Positions 46,282-55,237 of a stretch of 64,000 nt of DNA are shown piece after piece (position 1 is the stretch's first letter; each line of letters begins with the position of its first letter). A program made the position numbers and the translations under genes. This DNA is from Vogesella sp. XCS3 (GTDB taxonomy: Bacteria; Pseudomonadota; Gammaproteobacteria; Burkholderiales; Chromobacteriaceae): positions 1,177,501 through 1,241,500 of the forward strand of contig NZ_CP085530.1 of assembly GCF_020616155.1 (NCBI RefSeq), in the 5' to 3' direction. The notes beneath the pieces are model-generated. The model saw only the letters and a list, made by a program, of their open reading frames with translations, ran no database searches and was not told the DNA's origin.

Positions 46282-47439
46282 ATGCAAAGCACAGAACACA
46301 AAGCGCCCCTCGATAGCATCCTGAAGGTAGGTGAAACCCTGCCGGCCGACATTTATGCGGCCAACGGGCTGCTGCTATTGCGCAAGGGGCACTATGTGCT
46401 GAACGAAAAGCAGCGCGAACGGCTGGTGGCCCTGGGTATGACCCACCCGGCCAGCGCGCTACCGCCGGTTGAAAGCGATCTTGCCCGTATCAGTGGCGAA
46501 TTCAGCCCGTTTGAAGAAATCCAGTATGCCGCGCGCCACCTGGACTACCTGCTGGGCGCAGGCCTGTCGGCACGCGGCTTCGAGCAGCGTGTGCGGGCGC
46601 TGGCCAACCGCCTGATTGCCTTTACCGAAAAAGCCCCGGATGGCATGCTGGCCTCGCTGTTACTGGTGCCACTGGCAAAATACTCGTCAGCGCACAGTAT
46701 TCACGTTGGCATCATCCTGGCGGTGCTGACCCGCAGGCTGTCGCTGGAGCAGCCCGAACGCAATAGCCTGATCTCGGCGGCGCTCACCATGAACCTGTCC
46801 ATTGCCAGCCTGATGGACGAGCTGCACCACCAAAGCAGCCCGCTAAGCCAGGAACAGCGCAACCTGATAGAAGGCCACCCGCTGCTATCGTCCGCCATGT
46901 TGCGCGAGCTGGGCATTACAGACGAGTTATGGCATTTACTGGTACAGACCCACCATGAAAAATGGGACGGCAAAGGCTACCCTTACCGGCTGGACAAAGA
47001 AAACATCGAGTCGCTGTCTCACCTGCTGCACCTGGCCGACGTCACCGCCGCCAAGCTGGTGCCGCGCACTTACCGCTCGGCCATGAAACCCAATACCGCG
47101 CTGGCGCAAATCTTCATGGAAGCGAATGCGCTGTTTGACTACCGCTTCACCTCATTGCTGGTGAAAGAGCTGGGCATCTATCCGCCGGGCAGTTTTGTAC
47201 AGCTGGCAAACCAGGAAATGGGCGTGGTTCTCAGCCGGCGCGAACGTGCCGATGAACCCTGCGTAGCCGTGCTGCGACGCAACGATGGTGCGCCGTACAA
47301 CAAACCACAGCTGCGCGAGGCTAGCGCGCACGAGTACCGCATCCTGCAAGCCATTGACCAGAAACAGATTGGCATTCGCCCGCAATATCTGGCCAGCCTC
47401 TGGGCAAGGCATCGATCTGGAAGCTCGACTTATAAATGA
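46282..47439 (+). CDS. Degenerate HD-GYP protein (first of a tandem pair)
   Basis: 385-aa cytoplasmic protein. An N-terminal 50-residue beta-rich region (LKVGETLPADIYAANGLLLL) is typical of HD-GYP proteins. The HD-GYP fold follows: HSIHVGIILAVLTRRL, HPLLSSAMLRELGI (His199), HHEKWDGKGYPYRL (GYP at 232-234) and HLADVTAAKLVPR. The HD dyad, expected where the sequence reads AALTMNLSIASL (Met170-Asn171), is gone. Without it metal binding and c-di-GMP hydrolysis are unlikely, so it may be a c-di-GMP binding or scaffolding protein. Paralogous to the next gene, 53 bases downstream. Confidence 0.85.
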   Translation: MQSTEHKAPLDSILKVGETLPADIYAANGLLLLRKGHYVLNEKQRERLVALGMTHPASALPPVESDLARISGEFSPFEEIQYAARHLDYLLGAGLSARGFEQRVRALANRLIAFTEKAPDGMLASLLLVPLAKYSSAHSIHVGIILAVLTRRLSLEQPERNSLISAALTMNLSIASLMDELHHQSSPLSQEQRNLIEGHPLLSSAMLRELGITDELWHLLVQTHHEKWDGKGYPYRLDKENIESLSHLLHLADVTAAKLVPRTYRSAMKPNTALAQIFMEANALFDYRFTSLLVKELGIYPPGSFVQLANQEMGVVLSRRERADEPCVAVLRRNDGAPYNKPQLREASAHEYRILQAIDQKQIGIRPQYLASLWARHRSGSSTYK

Positions 47440-47492
47440 GCCAACAAGTGATACACTGTATTTATATGCGCAACTCGTAAAACCATAATGCC

Positions 47493-48659
47493 ATGACCGA
47501 GAAAAGCAAGCTGTCGGCCGACATGATCCTGGTGGGCAAGCAACTGCCCGTCGACGTATACCACCGTAGCGGCATGCTGCTGGTAAAGCAGGGGCATTAC
47601 GTGCTGACGCCGGAGCAAAAGCGGAAGCTGGTAGAACACGGCCAACTTGATAACTCGGCAAAAGCTGCGCTGGTGGAAAAAGAGCTGCGTGAGCGTCGCG
47701 AGCGACAAGAGCAGGAACGGCGCCAGGCGGCGAATCAGGTACTCAACCCGCTGGTTGAGCTGGATCAGCTGGCGCACAAGGTCAACGGCCTGCTGAACCG
47801 TTATTTCCATTCCCAGCACTTTTGCAGCGATATAAACCACGTAGCCAGCCGCCTGCTCACGCTGGCGGAAAAGCAGCCTGACGGGCTGATTGCCTCCTGT
47901 CTGCTGGTACCATTTAACGACTATGGCAGCATGCATAGCCTGCACACCGCCGCCATGCTGGGCATTCTGGGCCGCCGCCTGAATTTGCCGCCCAAGGAAA
48001 TGCATGTTTTGCTGTGCGCCGCGCTGACCATGAATATTGCAGCCACCAAGCTGCACACCGACCTGAGCAAGCAAGAGACTGCGCTGGATGCTTCGCAGAA
48101 ATCGGACATGTACGCACACCCGCTATTGTCTTCTGCCATCCTGCGCGACCTGGGAGTAGATGATGAGCGCTGGCATTTACTGGTACAGCAGCACCACGAA
48201 GAATGGAACGGCTCGGGCTACCCCTACGGGCTGAAGAAAGAAGAGATTGACCCGGGTGCCCACCTGATCCGCCTGACCGATGTCCTGACATCGCTGCTGG
48301 TTACGCAGGCGCATCGTGCTGGCCGTTTGCCATCCATTGCACTGGGGCGGCTGTTCAAAGGCGAATTCAGCGAGTTCGACCCGCGTTTTGTTGCCCTGCT
48401 GATCAAAGAGCTGGGTATCTACCCGCCCGGCAGCTTTGTACGACTGGCCAATCACGAGATTGCCGTTGTCACGCACCGGCCAAGCGACAGCAATACCAAA
48501 CACCCCAAGGTCGCCGCCATCCGCTCGGCCAGCGGGGAAATGTACGGCGAACCGCTGCCACGCAACACCCGCACCACCGAGCACAGCATTACGGAGCCTA
48601 TCTCCTTGAAAGAGGCCGGCGTGCGCCCGGCATTCCTGCTGAAAATCTGGAATACCTGA
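47493..48659 (+). CDS. Degenerate HD-GYP protein (second of a tandem pair)
   Basis: 388-aa paralogue of the preceding gene with the same layout: MILVGKQLPVDVYHRSGMLL at the N-terminus, an added charged helix (about 60-80; VEKELRERRERQEQERRQ), then MHSLHTAAMLGILGRRL, HPLLSSAILRDLGV and HHEEWNGSGYPYGL (GYP at 242-244). The HD dyad is replaced by Met180-Asn181 in AALTMNIAAT, the same change as in its neighbour. So the loss predates the duplication or is selected in both. Followed by a strong terminator. Confidence 0.85.
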   Translation: MTEKSKLSADMILVGKQLPVDVYHRSGMLLVKQGHYVLTPEQKRKLVEHGQLDNSAKAALVEKELRERRERQEQERRQAANQVLNPLVELDQLAHKVNGLLNRYFHSQHFCSDINHVASRLLTLAEKQPDGLIASCLLVPFNDYGSMHSLHTAAMLGILGRRLNLPPKEMHVLLCAALTMNIAATKLHTDLSKQETALDASQKSDMYAHPLLSSAILRDLGVDDERWHLLVQQHHEEWNGSGYPYGLKKEEIDPGAHLIRLTDVLTSLLVTQAHRAGRLPSIALGRLFKGEFSEFDPRFVALLIKELGIYPPGSFVRLANHEIAVVTHRPSDSNTKHPKVAAIRSASGEMYGEPLPRNTRTTEHSITEPISLKEAGVRPAFLLKIWNT

Positions 48660-48675
48660 CATTACACCTACATAC

Positions 48676-48703
48676 AAAAAGACCCGCTTACGCGGGTCTT
48701 TTT
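48676..48703. terminator. Bidirectional terminator after the HD-GYP pair
   Basis: AAAAAGACCCGC / GCGGGTCTTTTT with loop TTAC, centred at 48690; it also faces the convergent pseudouridine synthase. Confidence 0.92.
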
Positions 48704-48719
48704 CATGGCGCAGACAGGT

Positions 48720-49451
48720 TCAGGAGAAATGCTCTTCTGCCGACAGATAGCGCCACTTGCCGGTAGGCAGATCACCCAGCATGATGGTGCCGATACGAAT
48801 GCGCTTCAGGCCCACGACATGCAAGCCTACCAGCTCGCACATGCGGCGAATCTGGCGCTTTTTGCCTTCTTTCAGGATAAAACGCAGCTGGTCTTCGTTC
48901 TGCCACCATACCTTGGCCGGCAACAGCGCCTCGCCATCCAGTGACAAACCGTGATTCAGCAATTTCAGGCCTTCGGGCGTCAGGTTACCCTCTACCCGCA
49001 CCAGGTACTCCTTTTCCACATCCGAACGCTCGCCAATAATTTCTTTGGCAATACGGCCATCTTGCGTCAGCACCAGCAGCCCCACCGAATCGATATCCAG
49101 ACGCCCGGCAGGTGCCAGGCCTTTCATGTGATCGCGGGTAAAGCGGATACCCGACTTGTCCTCTACCCAATGGTTATCCGGTGTAATCAGCGCTGCGGCC
49201 GGCTGATAACCGTTTTCCGCCTGGCTGGACACATAACCCATAGGCTTGTTGATCAGGATGGTCACACGCTGCGCCTGCGCCTTGCCCAGGCGATCATCAA
49301 GCTGGATCTGGTCGGCGGGCGTGACTTTCTGCCCCAGCACGGCCACCTCGCCATTAACGCGCACCCAGCCTTGCTCGATATAGCTATCGGCCTCGCGGCG
49401 GGAACACAAACCCATCTCGGCCATGCGTTTTGACAAGCGTACTGGTTCCAT
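48720..49451 (-). CDS. rluF: 23S rRNA pseudouridine synthase, RluF-like (RsuA family)
   Basis: 243-aa enzyme converting a uridine of 23S rRNA (U2604 in E. coli RluF) to pseudouridine. The N-terminal S4 RNA-binding domain ([20 protein letters not shown]) is followed by the catalytic domain with the aspartate loop [20 protein letters not shown]. The family ends [20 protein letters not shown] and [12 protein letters not shown]. RluF is preferred to RsuA/RluB by length and the GYVSSQ segment, but this is not certain. It lies between two terminators, monocistronic. Confidence 0.85.
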   Translation of the reverse strand: MEPVRLSKRMAEMGLCSRREADSYIEQGWVRVNGEVAVLGQKVTPADQIQLDDRLGKAQAQRVTILINKPMGYVSSQAENGYQPAAALITPDNHWVEDKSGIRFTRDHMKGLAPAGRLDIDSVGLLVLTQDGRIAKEIIGERSDVEKEYLVRVEGNLTPEGLKLLNHGLSLDGEALLPAKVWWQNEDQLRFILKEGKKRQIRRMCELVGLHVVGLKRIRIGTIMLGDLPTGKWRYLSAEEHFS

Positions 49452-49475
49452 AATGACTCCGCGTAAAAGGTAGAC

Positions 49476-49513
49476 AAAACAATAGCGCCTACCTGTGATG
49501 AGGGGCGCTATTG
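49476..49513 (-). terminator. Terminator of the flgJKL unit
   Basis: CAATAGCGCC / GGCGCTATTG (49480-49489 and 49504-49513). On the minus strand it is followed by TTTT, 30 bases past flgL. A 12-mer copy (49525-49536) lies just before it. Confidence 0.8.
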
Positions 49514-49544
49514 TACGGCAGCCAGGGTTGGCCGCAAAGCGGAA

Positions 49545-50444
49545 TCAGATATGGTTGAATAACGATAACTGGCCGATCTGGGCATAGGTTTTCTGGCTGG
49601 TCTGCAAAGCCGTCATCGCCATCTGGAATTCCGATGTTGCCTTGGCAAAATCCAGGTCTACCAGGTTACTCATCTGGCTGGCGTACTGTACCGACATGCT
49701 CTCGCCCAGCTGCTGCAGTGAGTCGATTTCCTGCTGACGGCCACCCACACTGGCCTGCCCGGCCAACAGCGTGGCAAGGCCTTGATCCAGGCCGGACAGC
49801 ACCGCTTGCAAGTCGGCACTATACGTCGGCGACCCGCCAGGCCCCTGCGTCAATGCGGTATCGAGGTTAGCCAGCGTCGTCCACAAACCTGGCGTAAAAA
49901 TATCGTTACCCACCTCGGTAATCGGTAGCTCGCGGCCAGAGGCAATGGGTACTTCCTGGCGCTGCTGATCGCCCTGGTAAGTCGCACCTGCCGCCCCCGT
50001 CTGCACAAACGGCGCCACATCCTTGCGCGTACCACCAAAGATATAGTTACCCGAACCATCCGACGTATTAGCCAAGCCAATGAGCTCTTTCGCCCGCTCG
50101 CGCATCTCGTTCTGAATGGCCCGGCGGTTATCATTGCTCAGAGCACCATTACCTGCCTGGATCGCCAGCGTCTTGATATTGGCAATCGTCGTCGACGCAC
50201 TCTGCAAAGCGGTATCCGTAATCGCCAGCTGGCTGGCCGCCATGCCGGCATTCTTGATCTGCTGCTCGTTCATGGACTGCGACTGCGCCACCGACACAGC
50301 CTGGGTTGCTGCCACCGGATCATCGGATGGGCGCACCACACGACGCAGGGTGGAAAGCTGTTCTTGCAAATGGTTAAGCTGTGCCTGCTTGGTTTGCAGG
50401 CCATAAGTACCCAGCATGTACTGGGAATAGCTACTTACTCGCAT
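49545..50444 (-). CDS. flgL: Flagellar hook-filament junction protein FlgL
   Basis: 299-aa HAP3 protein joining hook-cap side to filament. N-terminal coiled-coil flagellin-like part MRVSSYSQYMLGTYGLQTKQ, with RRVVRPSDDPVAATQAVSVA, and C-terminal helix LVDLDFAKATSEFQMAMTAL. No signal peptide, as expected for export through the flagellar apparatus. It is last in flgJKL, 15 bases after flgK. Confidence 0.95.
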   Translation of the reverse strand: MRVSSYSQYMLGTYGLQTKQAQLNHLQEQLSTLRRVVRPSDDPVAATQAVSVAQSQSMNEQQIKNAGMAASQLAITDTALQSASTTIANIKTLAIQAGNGALSNDNRRAIQNEMRERAKELIGLANTSDGSGNYIFGGTRKDVAPFVQTGAAGATYQGDQQRQEVPIASGRELPITEVGNDIFTPGLWTTLANLDTALTQGPGGSPTYSADLQAVLSGLDQGLATLLAGQASVGGRQQEIDSLQQLGESMSVQYASQMSNLVDLDFAKATSEFQMAMTALQTSQKTYAQIGQLSLFNHI

Positions 50445-50459
50445 GGTTCATCTCCTCGC

Positions 50460-52337
50460 TTAGCGAAGCTCCAGCAAATTCTTGAACATATCCTGCGCCA
50501 CCTGGATCACACGGCTGGAAGCCTGGTAGGCCTGCTGAAAACGAATCAGGTTGGCCGCTTCTTCATCGAGGTTTACGCCGGAAATTTCCTCGCGATTCAG
50601 CGACACCTGCTGCTGCGAGGCCTCCTGCGCCGTCAGCGCAATATTGGCTACATTGGCACGGTTACCTACGTAGCTCACCATCTGGCCATAAAAAGATTGC
50701 AGGTTTGTCGTCGGTTTATCGGTCAGCGGCGGCACCAGGTTTGATGTTGCAGTAGGGGTTGGCCGCACCAGCGGCTTAGTCTGCAAGCGCGACATTTCCA
50801 GCATATTGGCATTATCTTGCGCCGCAAGCGTACCTACCGGCTTGGTGCTCAGCGTAATGTCTTGCGCCGTAGTTGACACCCCCTCCGGCTTGAACTGGAT
50901 ATTGACTTTGTCATTACCGCTTTGCACGGTAAATTCGTACACACCCGATTGCGCCGTGGATGGCGTTACTGCGCTGATGGTCAAGCCGGGCACCGCCGTG
51001 ATGGAAAATGGCACACCCGCAGCCGCCGGGTTGTAATGCAGATTCAGACTGGGTACCGCCGGTGTAGCTTGAGCCAGTACCTGGTTAAGCGTGGGGTTGG
51101 TGTCCAGCGCCGGGGTAGTTGACTGGTGCAGGTTGGCCGTTTGCCAGATCGAGGCAATGCTGGGTTTACCCGCCACCGGGTCGGCCACGTTCTTACCCTG
51201 CAAAGCAGACGATGCGGCAATCTTGGATGGGTCGGCAATCACCACAGCAAACTTGTCCAACGCCTGGCGCATGAAGAACGCCTGCTTGTCCGGGCTGGCG
51301 CCGGTCGCTTCTGCTGCAGTACGTTCAGCGGTGAGATCAGTAAAAAACAGGGCACCGGTAGCGGGCTGGCCGGTCAGGTCATAGCCCAGCGAGTGCTGCC
51401 GGTTAAACGCATCGGATAGCTCTACTGCCATCCGGCCCAGATCTGTCTGGATACGGCGCACGTCGGTACCCAGCACACCCATGATGCCTTCCAGTTTGCC
51501 GCCGCCCATGCGCGACGGGTCGATGGCAATGGTGCCACTAACGTTAGGAATGGAAATGCCAATCGAAATGGCATCCGGATCATCCGGGTTCACGCGCTCC
51601 AGCACCATTTTGCCGGCCTGATCGCCAAGCACCAAAGCCTGGCCTTGGCCAACGAAAATACTGTAGCTGCCATCGTCCTGCACCACCACATCGGTCTTGA
51701 TCATGCCATTGAGTTTCTGCACCAGGGCATCACGGCGGTCCAGCAAATCGTTTGGCAGCCGGCCGGCGCCCTGCTGCAGGGTGGCAATCTGCCGGTTAAT
51801 GCTGGCGATTTCGGTCGAGTACGCATTGATACTCTCTACACTGGAGTTTGCCTGAATGGACAAGCCCTGCCGCAACTCTTCCACCCGGCTGCCAATAGCC
51901 GAGAACCGGCCGGCCAGTGCCTGAGCCTGGCTTAGCACCGATTGGCGCGCTGCGGTAGAAGACGGCTGGGTATTCAGCGTTTGCATACTGCTGAAAAACC
52001 CTTGAATCACCGACGACAAACCCGCATTGGAGTCTGCCATCAGGTTATCTAGATCCTGCAAAGACTGTGTTTGCGCATCCAGCGATGCCACCTTGGCATT
52101 CACGTCCCGTAGTTGTGCCTCAGTGAACTGATCATAAATACGATTCACGCCGGTCAGGTTCGCACCCGTGCCCACAAAACCATACCCCTCAAACAACGGG
52201 TCGCTTGCTTTCTGCGTAGTTGTCTGACGGGTATAGCCTTGCGTATTCACGTTGCCAATATTATGGCTGGTGGTTTCCAGCGCCGCCTTGGCCGCATTGA
52301 GGCCGGTGACAGCAATACCGAAAATGCTACCGCTCAT
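50460..52337 (-). CDS. flgK: Flagellar hook-associated protein FlgK
   Basis: 625-aa HAP1 protein of the hook-filament junction. Conserved ends: N-terminal FGIAVTGLNAAKAALETTSH with NIGNVNTQGYTRQT, and C-terminal GVNLDEEAANLIRFQQAYQA with SSRVIQVAQDMF. The central part is variable and longer than in enteric bacteria (E. coli 547 aa), giving an extended surface-exposed D2-D3 region. It lies 51 bases after flgJ. One 12-mer copy is in the variable part (50756-50767). Confidence 0.95.
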   Translation of the reverse strand: MSGSIFGIAVTGLNAAKAALETTSHNIGNVNTQGYTRQTTTQKASDPLFEGYGFVGTGANLTGVNRIYDQFTEAQLRDVNAKVASLDAQTQSLQDLDNLMADSNAGLSSVIQGFFSSMQTLNTQPSSTAARQSVLSQAQALAGRFSAIGSRVEELRQGLSIQANSSVESINAYSTEIASINRQIATLQQGAGRLPNDLLDRRDALVQKLNGMIKTDVVVQDDGSYSIFVGQGQALVLGDQAGKMVLERVNPDDPDAISIGISIPNVSGTIAIDPSRMGGGKLEGIMGVLGTDVRRIQTDLGRMAVELSDAFNRQHSLGYDLTGQPATGALFFTDLTAERTAAEATGASPDKQAFFMRQALDKFAVVIADPSKIAASSALQGKNVADPVAGKPSIASIWQTANLHQSTTPALDTNPTLNQVLAQATPAVPSLNLHYNPAAAGVPFSITAVPGLTISAVTPSTAQSGVYEFTVQSGNDKVNIQFKPEGVSTTAQDITLSTKPVGTLAAQDNANMLEMSRLQTKPLVRPTPTATSNLVPPLTDKPTTNLQSFYGQMVSYVGNRANVANIALTAQEASQQQVSLNREEISGVNLDEEAANLIRFQQAYQASSRVIQVAQDMFKNLLELR

Positions 52338-52388
52338 GTCAATTCTCCTTAATACTGTTTATCGACCCGATTGCCAATTAATGAAGCA

Positions 52389-53288
52389 TCAAATACTGGC
52401 AACAGTGCGAATCACAGCCTGTAACTTCTGCGCATACGCAGGGTCGGTGGCATACCCACCGCGCTGTAAGGCAGCAGCAAAACCAGCGCCGTTCTGGCCT
52501 TGGTTCAACGCCTGCTGATAACGTGGGTTGTCCGACAACAAGCGGGCATAGTCATCAAATGCTGCCTGCAGCGACGGATACGAACGGAAAGCACCCAGCT
52601 GCTTTTGCGCCACGCCACCCTCGTATTCCGTGGTCATGGTGGCGACAACATCACCCTTCCAGCCTGGCGTAGCCTTGATGCCGAACAGGTTGTAGCTATT
52701 GCGGCCGTCCGGGTGGCGGATAGCACGCTGCCCCCAGCCAGACTCCAGCGCCGCATGACCTACCAGCACCTCTGGCGCCACCCCCAAGCGCGCAGCGGCT
52801 TGGCTGGCATGCGGCAACATGGTGTCGACAAACGACTGTTTGCTACCCGGCAAAGGCTCTGTACCCGTCAGCACCGGTGCCGCCGCGGCCGTAGCGGCGG
52901 CCTCGTACGCCCCCAGTGCTTTCCTGACCACCGGTGCCGCTGGCAACGCGGCTTGCTCGGCGGCAATCTCTGCCGGTACATCCGGCAGGGATTTCAGCAG
53001 ATAACCCGACAAGGCATCTGCCAGACCAAAGCCACCGGCTTGCACCATGGTTTGCACGATTTGCTGGTCGTACATGCCGCGGTAGGTATCCATCTCCTGG
53101 CTATCGTCTTCATCACTCAAAGAAGAAGCCCGCATGGAGGACATCAGCTGCCCCATCAGCATGGCCTCAAATTGGCCAGCCACTTGCTTGACTGCCTCTT
53201 TGGGGTCTTTGCGTGCCAGGTCGCTCATGGCCCGGGTTGCTTCCGGGTCCATTGCCAAGCGATTGGCAGTACTGTTGGGGTTGATCAT
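52389..53288 (-). CDS. flgJ: Flagellar rod-cap protein and muramidase FlgJ
   Basis: 299-aa two-domain protein. The N-terminal rod-cap domain (about 1-110; VAGQFEAMLMGQLMSSMRAS, MYDQQIVQTMVQAGGFGLAD) scaffolds rod assembly. The C-terminal GH73-type muramidase opens peptidoglycan, with its catalytic Glu in VGHAALESGWGQRAIRHPDG. AGAGGA lies before the ATG. It begins a separate transcription unit: a terminator closes flgI upstream and a sigma-54 promoter lies at 53320-53335. Confidence 0.96.
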   Translation of the reverse strand: MINPNSTANRLAMDPEATRAMSDLARKDPKEAVKQVAGQFEAMLMGQLMSSMRASSLSDEDDSQEMDTYRGMYDQQIVQTMVQAGGFGLADALSGYLLKSLPDVPAEIAAEQAALPAAPVVRKALGAYEAAATAAAAPVLTGTEPLPGSKQSFVDTMLPHASQAAARLGVAPEVLVGHAALESGWGQRAIRHPDGRNSYNLFGIKATPGWKGDVVATMTTEYEGGVAQKQLGAFRSYPSLQAAFDDYARLLSDNPRYQQALNQGQNGAGFAAALQRGGYATDPAYAQKLQAVIRTVASI

Positions 53289-53319
53289 GGCGGCAAATCC
53301 TCTGTCGATTCACCATTGC

Positions 53320-53335
53320 AGCAAATATCAGGCCA
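53320..53335 (-). promoter_or_regulatory. Sigma-54 promoter of flgJKL
   Basis: Minus strand reads TGGCCTGATATTTGCT, matching TGGCACG-N4-TTGCW with the invariant GG and GC at exact spacing. The start point would be near 53309, giving a 20-base leader with AGAGGA before flgJ. Confidence 0.8.
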
Positions 53336-53349
53336 GCTCGCCAGCACCA

Positions 53350-53383
53350 CAAAAAAAAGGGGCGATACCCAAGGTATCGCCCA
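53350..53383 (-). terminator. Rho-independent terminator of flgB-flgI
   Basis: GGGCGATACC / GGTATCGCCC (53360-53369 and 53373-53382), loop of three, then T8 on the minus strand. It lies 40 bases past the flgI stop. Confidence 0.93.
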
Positions 53384-53422
53384 CCAAAACTCCATAAATA
53401 ACGGAGTGCCTATCAACTTGTG

Positions 53423-54520
53423 TCAAATAATCTGCAGGTCTGCCTTCAAGGCACCAGACGTTTTCATCGCCTGCAGAATCGAAACCAGATCTTGCGGGGT
53501 TGCCCCCACGGAATTCAATGCACTAACTACCTGGGACAGCGAAGCACTGCCCGGCAAACTCAACACTTTGCCACCATCGGTCTTGATCGAAATGTCGGCT
53601 TGATTGGTGACAGTCGTTTGTCCGCCACTCAAGGCCGGCGGCTGGCTGACATTGCTATTGCCATTTACCGTTACCGACAAATTCCCATGCGCAATCGCAC
53701 AAGGCTCGATCTTGACCGCGCGGTTCATCACGATAGACCCGGTACGGGCATTCACGATCACCACCGGTGAAACTTCTGCCGGCTCAACGGCAATATTTTC
53801 CAGCTTGGCCAAAAACTGTATGCGGGCATTACTGTCTTGCGGCGCACGTACTTCTATCAGGCCGCCATCTACTGCCCTGGCCACACCCGGGCCGAATTCT
53901 TTGTTTACCGCCTGCACAACGCGGTTGGCCGTGGTGAAGTCAGACTCTTGCAAATTCAAGGCGATCACCTCGCCACTGGCAAAGGCATTCGGAACCTCAC
54001 GCTCCACCGTCGCACCCGCAGGAATGCGGCCAACACTCAGGTGATTTACCTGCGCTTTACTACCGCCAGCTGAAGCACCAGCACCACCCACCACCACATT
54101 ACCTTGCGCCAGGGCATAAATCTGGCCGTCCGCCCCCTTGAGCGGGGACATCAGCAGCGTGCCGCCGCGCAAACTCTTGGCATCACCCACCGACGACACG
54201 GTGACATCCATCGCCTGCCCACGCCTGGCAAAAGGCGGAATGGTAGCCGTCAGCGTGACTGCCGCCACATTTTTCGGGTCCAGCTTGGTACCTACCGGCA
54301 CTTGCACACCCAGCTGGTTCAACATACTGGCCAGTGACTGACTGGTAAACGGCGACGATCCGGCCTTATCACCACTACCATCCAGACCCACCACCAAGCC
54401 ATAGCCCAGCAGGGGGTTAGAACGCACGCCAGCCACATTTACCAGCTCTTTCAGGCGCTGTGCCGCCATGACCTGCGAAGCCAGCAAGGACAAACACACT
54501 ACCAGCCAGATACGTTTCAT
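53423..54520 (-). CDS. flgI: Flagellar P-ring protein FlgI
   Basis: 365-aa periplasmic P-ring protein that lets the rod pass the peptidoglycan. Signal peptide MKRIWLVVCLSLLASQVMAA. The mature part begins QRLKELVNVAGVRSNPLLGY with GLVVGLDGSGDKAG, then SPFTSQSLASMLNQLGVQVP, all standard for the family. It ends LVSILQAMKTSGALKADLQI. It lies 14 bases after flgH and is the last gene before the strong terminator. Confidence 0.97.
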   Translation of the reverse strand: MKRIWLVVCLSLLASQVMAAQRLKELVNVAGVRSNPLLGYGLVVGLDGSGDKAGSSPFTSQSLASMLNQLGVQVPVGTKLDPKNVAAVTLTATIPPFARRGQAMDVTVSSVGDAKSLRGGTLLMSPLKGADGQIYALAQGNVVVGGAGASAGGSKAQVNHLSVGRIPAGATVEREVPNAFASGEVIALNLQESDFTTANRVVQAVNKEFGPGVARAVDGGLIEVRAPQDSNARIQFLAKLENIAVEPAEVSPVVIVNARTGSIVMNRAVKIEPCAIAHGNLSVTVNGNSNVSQPPALSGGQTTVTNQADISIKTDGGKVLSLPGSASLSQVVSALNSVGATPQDLVSILQAMKTSGALKADLQII

Positions 54521-54534
54521 TACTCGGCCCAGTT

Positions 54535-55224
54535 CTAGAACGGCAGCACAGACAAGAATATTTTTTGCAACCAGGCGGTATCGTTATACGCGCGGCCGCG
54601 GCCTTCATTCAGCTGCTCGATACGCGCATCCGCAATACGCGTGGACTCCACTGTATTACCCTGCTTGATATCCCGCGGGTTTACTACACCAGACAGCCGG
54701 ATAAACTCGTGCTCGCTGTTGATTTTCATCTGTTTTTCGCCACTTACCAGCAGATTACCGTTCGGGTAAACATCGATCACCGTCACAGTGATCGAAGAAT
54801 TGAACGAGCTGCTGTTATTACTGCTGGTCTTGCCTTGCTCACTAGCCGTGCCAGAACCACTCAGGCTGGTACCACCCAGCTTTTTCTCCAGCGCACCGGG
54901 GAAAAACGGCAATGACAGGTTGGCCGCAATGCTGCCATCGATTTTCGAGTTTCGTTGCCCGGCAGAATCTTCTTTATTGGACGAGGTCGTGCTTTCACGA
55001 ATCTGCACCGTCAACAAGTCGCCCACCCTTACCGGCGTCTGATCCTCAAAAAACGGCTTGTAATTACTTACCTGAAAGATGGAGCCATCCGCCGGCATAG
55101 CCATCGGCGCAGGCTGCGGCCGCACAGACATCGGCTGATGGGTAATCGGGGCAGACTGCGTACTGCAGCCGGCCAGGCCCAACAGTGCGAACACCATGCC
55201 TGCCATGCCTAGCAATTTAGTCAT
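54535..55224 (-). CDS. flgH: Flagellar L-ring lipoprotein FlgH
   Basis: 229-aa outer-membrane L-ring protein. Lipoprotein signal MTKLLGMAGMVFALLGLAGC with lipobox LAGC. The family core is present: LTVQIRESTTSSNKEDS, IDVYPNGNLLVSGEKQMKIN, then RLSGVVNPRDI. I start at 55224, which gives a normal lipoprotein leader; a Met four codons upstream (55236) is possible and both follow a GGGGGTGGG purine tract. 13 bases after flgG. One 12-mer copy at 54917-54928. Confidence 0.95.
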   Translation of the reverse strand: MTKLLGMAGMVFALLGLAGCSTQSAPITHQPMSVRPQPAPMAMPADGSIFQVSNYKPFFEDQTPVRVGDLLTVQIRESTTSSNKEDSAGQRNSKIDGSIAANLSLPFFPGALEKKLGGTSLSGSGTASEQGKTSSNNSSSFNSSITVTVIDVYPNGNLLVSGEKQMKINSEHEFIRLSGVVNPRDIKQGNTVESTRIADARIEQLNEGRGRAYNDTAWLQKIFLSVLPF

Positions 55225-55237
55225 ACCCACCCCCACA

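Noticed and set aside
46356..46366. Partial motif matches such as TGCGGCCAACG in coding regions (13222, 36440, 45427, 46356, 62402)
   Set aside because: GCG-GCC-AAC is a common codon string for Ala-Ala-Asn at this base composition, so incomplete matches were left out of the count.
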